From Azorinus chamasolen (Eukaryota > Mollusca > Bivalvia > Cardiida > Solecurtidae): a stretch of 64,000 nucleotides of DNA. Numbering within the stretch: position 1 is the stretch's first letter; the number at the start of each line of letters is the position of its first letter. The notes beneath the pieces are model-generated. The model was not told where the DNA came from. It was given only the letters and a program-made list of their open reading frames with translations, and did no database searches. Below, piece after piece: positions 31,746-64,000 of the stretch. Both the position numbers and the translations under genes were made by a program. Where the stretch lies: the NCBI GenBank assembly GCA_963576725.1, contig OY755243.1:77169349-77233348 (forward strand), in the 5' to 3' direction.

Positions 31746-32239
31746 AAAAAAATAACTGCTCATGAACAGACTCAATAAAACCGAGTTTACAATTTTCTCT
31801 TTCCACATTGCTTCTTTTGCCTTCGAAGGGTCTCCTACTTTCAGAACTTTGTTGGGAGAGAAATACAATAAGCAGTCTTGCTTTCATTTCCATCATTATT
31901 TTTCCTTTGTGTTATTATTACAATATTCATGCAAATATTTAGAGTTAAAATATGTTCATTGTACAAACCAATGACACATTACTGTTTTTCCAAAAGGGTT
32001 AAGCCACAGTCTATTATAGTCTCCTAAAACTTCTTTGAAGGCAATGTAAAGTGAGTTGTTCTTATGGCACAGCAACAGCACAAAGGTTACATTTCTAAAA
32101 GGAAACATAGAGAGAAATTTAACAGCTTTTCTTGCATTGGAAATGCATAAATGCACTTAACAGAAACCAATATGGTGAAGACATGAATATCTTGACCTGT
32201 AAGCTAATATTTTGAATGAGATCCACTCAAAATAGTATA
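31746..32239. other. No recognised feature
   Basis: AT-rich sequence. Overlapping ORFs on both strands (31657-32156) look like chance: no domain and opposite-strand shadows. Confidence 0.5.
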
Positions 32240-32439
32240 TAAAAGTCTGTGAAGTTTGCAATATCCAAGACACATTAAATCAATTGTTTGCTTTGATAAA
32301 ACCAGTAGAATCACATCTATATAATGTCAAAAGGAAACAGAGCAGACCCTGATCAGACGGCTCCTATAGGAGCCATCTGATCTGGGTCTACTCTGTTTGC
32401 AAGTGCATGAAAAGGCATGTATATGAGGGAAAGGGTTAA
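32240..32439 (-). repeat. Family A MITE, left end decayed
   Basis: Perfect hairpin (32335-32400) centred on GGCTCCTATAGGAGCC. Right end TGAGGGAAAGGGTTAA. Confidence 0.85.
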
Positions 32440-32558
32440 CAGTAGTTATATGCATGTCCTTGAGGTAAATTTTCAGTTTTTAATTCTAATTCAGCTGTTT
32501 AAAAGAAATTGGACTATGACCACTGGCTATAACGTGGCACTTAAGAAAAACAATACAG

Positions 32559-32790
32559 TTTAACCCTTTCCCTGTTTTATGTTTACATGTACTTCAAATT
32601 TCAAAACCTATTGAATATTCATGGACGAAAAAGTAAAATGAAAAATGGAAAAGTGGAACATTGTAGCCATTTTAGAAAGTAAAGGAACAGATCTTTCAAA
32701 TTCTGTTAGCAAATAGAGCAGACCCTGATCAGCTCCTATAGGAGCCATCTGATCTGGGTCTACTCTGTTTGCAAATGTTTTGCAACCTGT
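32559..32790 (-). repeat. Family A2 MITE, right end lost
   Basis: TTAACCCTTTCCCTGTTTTA left end. The hairpin centre is short by about 7 bp (GATCAGCTCCTATAGGAGCC). Confidence 0.85.
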
Positions 32791-32869
32791 TTGCGAAGTA
32801 AAAGTTTGATCCTTCCAAAATGTACAATACAGAATTGTTCTAAAATGTATCACTACGCATATCTAGAAA

Positions 32870-33049
32870 CACATGTGACAGCTTAATGCAGGTTGAAAGT
32901 AATGCTGAAAGCTCCTACAGGAGCCTTCAGCATTACTTTAGAGCTGCATTAAGCTGTGAATATGAGAAGTTGTTAAGATTAGAAATCGGATAACTCGAAA
33001 CTCTGTTTGTATGGTCCCTTAAAGTTCGAAATATTGAAGTTCAACTGTA
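32870..33049. repeat. Family C relative, right half clear
   Basis: GTGACAGCTTAATGCAGG / CTGCATTAAGCTGTGA round AAGCTCCTACAGGAGCCTT. The right end is AAGTTCAACTGTA. Confidence 0.75.
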
Positions 33050-33129
33050 TTACATTTTCTGAACAAAACAATTCAGATGTCAACACCTAGCTATGGCAAA
33101 GCTTTCTTCTTGACATGAGAAAATTGTAA

Positions 33130-33259
33130 GGTACACTTTCTGAGTGAGCGAGTGAGTTGGGTTTTACGTCCGACCAACAGTATTTCAGTTATTTGCAGAC
33201 GCATGAGTTATAGTGCTGCCTCACTGGAATAACCCTGCCGCAGGTGGTACACTTTCTGA
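33130..33259 (+). mobile_element. SINE-like insert with 14-bp target duplication
   Basis: GGTACACTTTCTGA occurs at 33130-33143 and 33246-33259, bracketing 102 bp that start GTGAGCGAGTGAGTTGGGTT (a motif I associate with molluscan SINE-like repeats) and end CCTGCCGCAGGT. The long target duplication fits target-primed retrotransposition. No poly(A) seen. Confidence 0.8.
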
Positions 33260-33498
33260 ACAAACTCTGCTATTACCTTTAGTTCTATGGACACGACAAA
33301 TAGATCTACTTCAATACTACATCAAAACAAATGTACTACCAAAACAATACAATAAATAGAACCCTACACTGATACAAGGCACTAGGAGCAGGTAGCTCAT
33401 TCCAAGAATATCTTGTACAGAATTAGGGAGAAACTAAGCTGAATACATTGTTAAACTTGATCTGTGTACACAAATCTGTGTAGAGCTCTAGACTTTTT

Positions 33499-33727
33499 TC
33501 AAACCTTTCCGTCATGAATATTCATGTAAGAAATAATGATATGAAATTTTATAATGCTTTATGAAAACATGGAATTTTGGCCATGTCGGAAACTGTAGAA
33601 TTAGATCTATATATTCCATAAGCAAACAGAGCAGACCCTGATCAGATGGCTCCTACAGGAGCCATCTGATCTGGATCTACTCTGTTTGCGAAGAAGCCAA
33701 AAGCAGTCTCTATGTGGGATAGGGTTA
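33499..33727 (-). repeat. Family A MITE
   Basis: TCAAACCTTTCCGTCATGAA to TGTGGGATAGGGTTAA. Hairpin centre GGCTCCTACAGGAGCC. Confidence 0.9.
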
Positions 33728-34318
33728 AGGTGATTGCCAATTTGATCACAGAGATAACAATATTAAATTTTAGTGTCCTATTTTATGTCTAAATACAGAG
33801 TTCTTTTTCACAAGTCTTGATATAAAGTTTTCATTCATTCGCCAAGCATCTTGAAATGTCTATAATTATCGCAAATCCATCGCATGAAAGTCAAATAACC
33901 ACAAGAATGTTAAATGTCAAAATTGATTCATATGATATTGCACTGGAAAAAGAGATTTGTGATGAGAATGATGAATAGTTGCTAGTCATGCCATATTTTG
34001 GGCACTTAGTAGACATTGTAGACCAAATTCAGCTGGGTAATCAAATGTAGCAGCTGGTACTAGTCTTTAACAGTGTAGGTCCTTTTAAAATGACATGCCT
34101 ACTCTTGATCAACACTGTTTGCAAAATACGGACGGTAGCTTTACTCAAGGTAAAGCTCATTTGAGACAAAAACTCAGTATAATTTTCTATGAGATTTTCA
34201 TATGAGCGTCCTGAGCGTTCTCCTAACTCCTTTTCCTGCTACAGTGGATGTGAGCTGCCCCTCTACATTTAAGATCTTTGGGAGATGTATTTTTCCTCTA
34301 TTCTTGTTCCATCTATCG
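33728..34318 (-). other. Likely HDAC3 3' UTR and downstream
   Basis: Sequence directly 3' of the HDAC3 stop, free of MITEs. By eye I found no canonical AATAAA on the minus strand here, so the polyadenylation site is not placed. An ORF overlapping the last exon in another frame is a shadow. Confidence 0.45.
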
Positions 34319-62802
<28,484 letters not shown>

Positions 62803-63204
62803 GTTGCCAGTAATAACTATAGAAATCAAAGTAACTAATTATCTATTTTTCGCAAAATTCTGCCATTTCTGAAAACCTCCATTGTTTGAGAGTTCAATTG
62901 GCTATCTGTACTGAACTGACCCTAGCTATCTTAACGGCGATTGTATGAACGACAACTCTGGATAGAATAACCCGTTAGCTGCTCAAATAGACAGGATGGA
63001 TAGACTACTAAAAATAATAAAGCATTAAACGTTGACAACGAAATTGATAAAATACCATTAAAACTCTAATATAATTCTGCATTCAATATTAATTAAAATA
63101 AAATTATTTTAAAAACCGAAATTTAATTTGAGCTACGAAACTTCACTACTTAGCAAAGTGTGCTAGCTTTACAGGACAGTGAAACCATGATTGTACTGAT
63201 TTAC

Positions 63205-63275
63205 GGACGTTTCGGTAAATGACCAGTTCGGTAAATTGATTTTATATAGTGATTGTTCCGGACGTTTCGGTAAAA
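63205..63275. repeat. Repeated GGACGTTTCGGTAAA
   Basis: GGACGTTTCGGTAAA occurs twice (near 63206 and 63260), with a third GTTCGGTAAAT between. Confidence 0.9.
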
Positions 63276-63396
63276 AGGTAAATTATAGTAATAAAAGGTT
63301 TATATACCGGTATATCACACCATTTGCTGGCGGTTAGCGTTTGATCTGTAGTCACTTTTATCATTATAAATGGGATGGGTCTAAACGGGAGCCGGT

Positions 63397-63473
63397 CAAA
63401 ACGTACCCAATACCAAAACGTACCCACATTTTTGGGTCAAAACGTACCCATTTTTTTGGTCAAAACGTACCCA
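63397..63473. repeat. Four copies of a 13-bp motif upstream of HDAC3
   Basis: CAAAACGTACCCA at 63397, 63414, 63438 and 63461 (spacing 17, 24, 23), three preceded by GGT. About 600-670 bp upstream of the HDAC3 ATG. Confidence 0.95.
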
Positions 63474-64000
63474 ATTATACGTCTAAACTATACAATGTAG
63501 TTATAGAAAGGGTAAATTTCTATGCCGAATCGGAATAATTGTTATGAAAGCGGGTAATCGAAAAAAAAAGAAGAAAAAAGTGAAAATTGAGTGTCATTTG
63601 AATGTATTTGCAACCCAAAATTAAAATTAGTCCTCTGATCAGGATCTACCATGCAGACAGGGAATGTAATAAAAACACGAAAACCCCTATTTGAGTTGAA
63701 AAAATTAGAATCTACTTTAATTTAAGCGAGTTTAAAGTTTTGTTTTCCTCAAATATAGAAAAAAGTTTATTACAATATTTATGATTATATCATTATTCTT
63801 ATAATTATTAATATTACGATTATTAATATCAATCATTTCAACTTTAGGATTAATACCAGTTTTGCTTTATATTAGAATTATTAAAATTAGGACTGGATCA
63901 TGTTATCCTGTCACGCATATTTATATAAAAAATATTTCAGACCCCGAAGCGTGGTTTGTAAATGCGGCACGTCTTTAATTATTTTTGCCATTAATTGTGC

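Larger units (their letters stand above)
62803..64000 (-). promoter_or_regulatory. HDAC3 upstream region
   Basis: 5' UTR and promoter must lie here unless a non-coding first exon is farther out. I see no TATA box or CpG island I would trust. Two small clusters stand out: TTCGGTAAA strings at 63210-63275 and CAAAACGTACCCA copies at 63397-63473. Beyond 63540 the sequence is plain AT-rich. Confidence 0.45.

Noticed and set aside
33301..33360. AATAAATAG as an HDAC3 polyadenylation signal
   Set aside because: It is on the plus strand, whereas HDAC3 is transcribed from the minus strand.

Overview
This is a eukaryotic, AT-rich, intron-rich genomic window. It is most likely from a bivalve mollusc: the HDAC3 protein is of animal type, and the dispersed repeats (CAAGAGGGCC...GAGCTAA elements with internal tandem arrays, GGGGGCATAA-ended elements, a GTGAGTGAG-type SINE-like insert) look like those of bivalve genomes. 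The taxon is an inference from memory of repeat style, not a search result. No prokaryotic feature was seen.

Genes. (1) A complete histone deacetylase 3 gene lies on the minus strand. I assembled 13 coding exons by hand between 62802 (ATG) and 34319 (TGA). All junctions are GT-AG and in phase, giving 1308 nt and 435 residues, with every catalytic residue present. (2) On the plus strand, the last two coding exons (1759-1857 and 13346-13510) of an unidentified coiled-coil protein end at 13510, converging on HDAC3. (3) A 59-codon plus-strand ORF at 24946 could be a first exon or a chance ORF. Nearly all other ORFs lie inside repeats.

Repeats fill most of the rest. Family names are local to this report. 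TTAA families (target TTAA, termini mostly CCC..., piggyBac-like MITEs, about 180-250 bp, one long internal hairpin): A (CCCTTTACTCCAT ends, or A2 with CCCTTTCCCT ends; GCAAACAGAG hairpin), B (CCCTTTCCTCCATA or CCCATTCCCTCATA ends; AATAGAGCATTTGCTCC hairpin), E (CTCTTTGCACG ends) and F (CCCTTCGCTTGCT ends). Family C has TA targets, CAGTARAACC ends and a TTAATGCAGG hairpin (Tc1/mariner/pogo-like). Family T has GAGCTMCAGATA ends. HL is a Helitron-like group: starts near CAAGAG, ends with a hairpin plus GAGCTAA, no target duplication, often carrying 150-175 bp tandem arrays. Family I comprises elements ending in a GGGGGCATAA hairpin.

Layout. 1-13.5 kb: coiled-coil gene 3' exons in A/B/C MITEs. 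13.5-28 kb: intergenic, densely packed with MITEs, many nested. 28.4-31.7 kb: HL arrays and a 360-bp tandem duplication that preserves an empty site. 31.7-34.3 kb: HDAC3 downstream region. 34.3-62.8 kb: HDAC3, with almost every intron built of nested repeats, including a 3.4-kb HL array in intron 8 and an HL end 12 bp from an exon. 62.8-64 kb: HDAC3 upstream region with two short repeat clusters.

The most informative observations are paralogous empty sites proving boundaries for HL and C elements, and a GCTCCTNNAGGAGC-type centre shared by hairpins of families A, B, C and F, although their termini and target sites differ.
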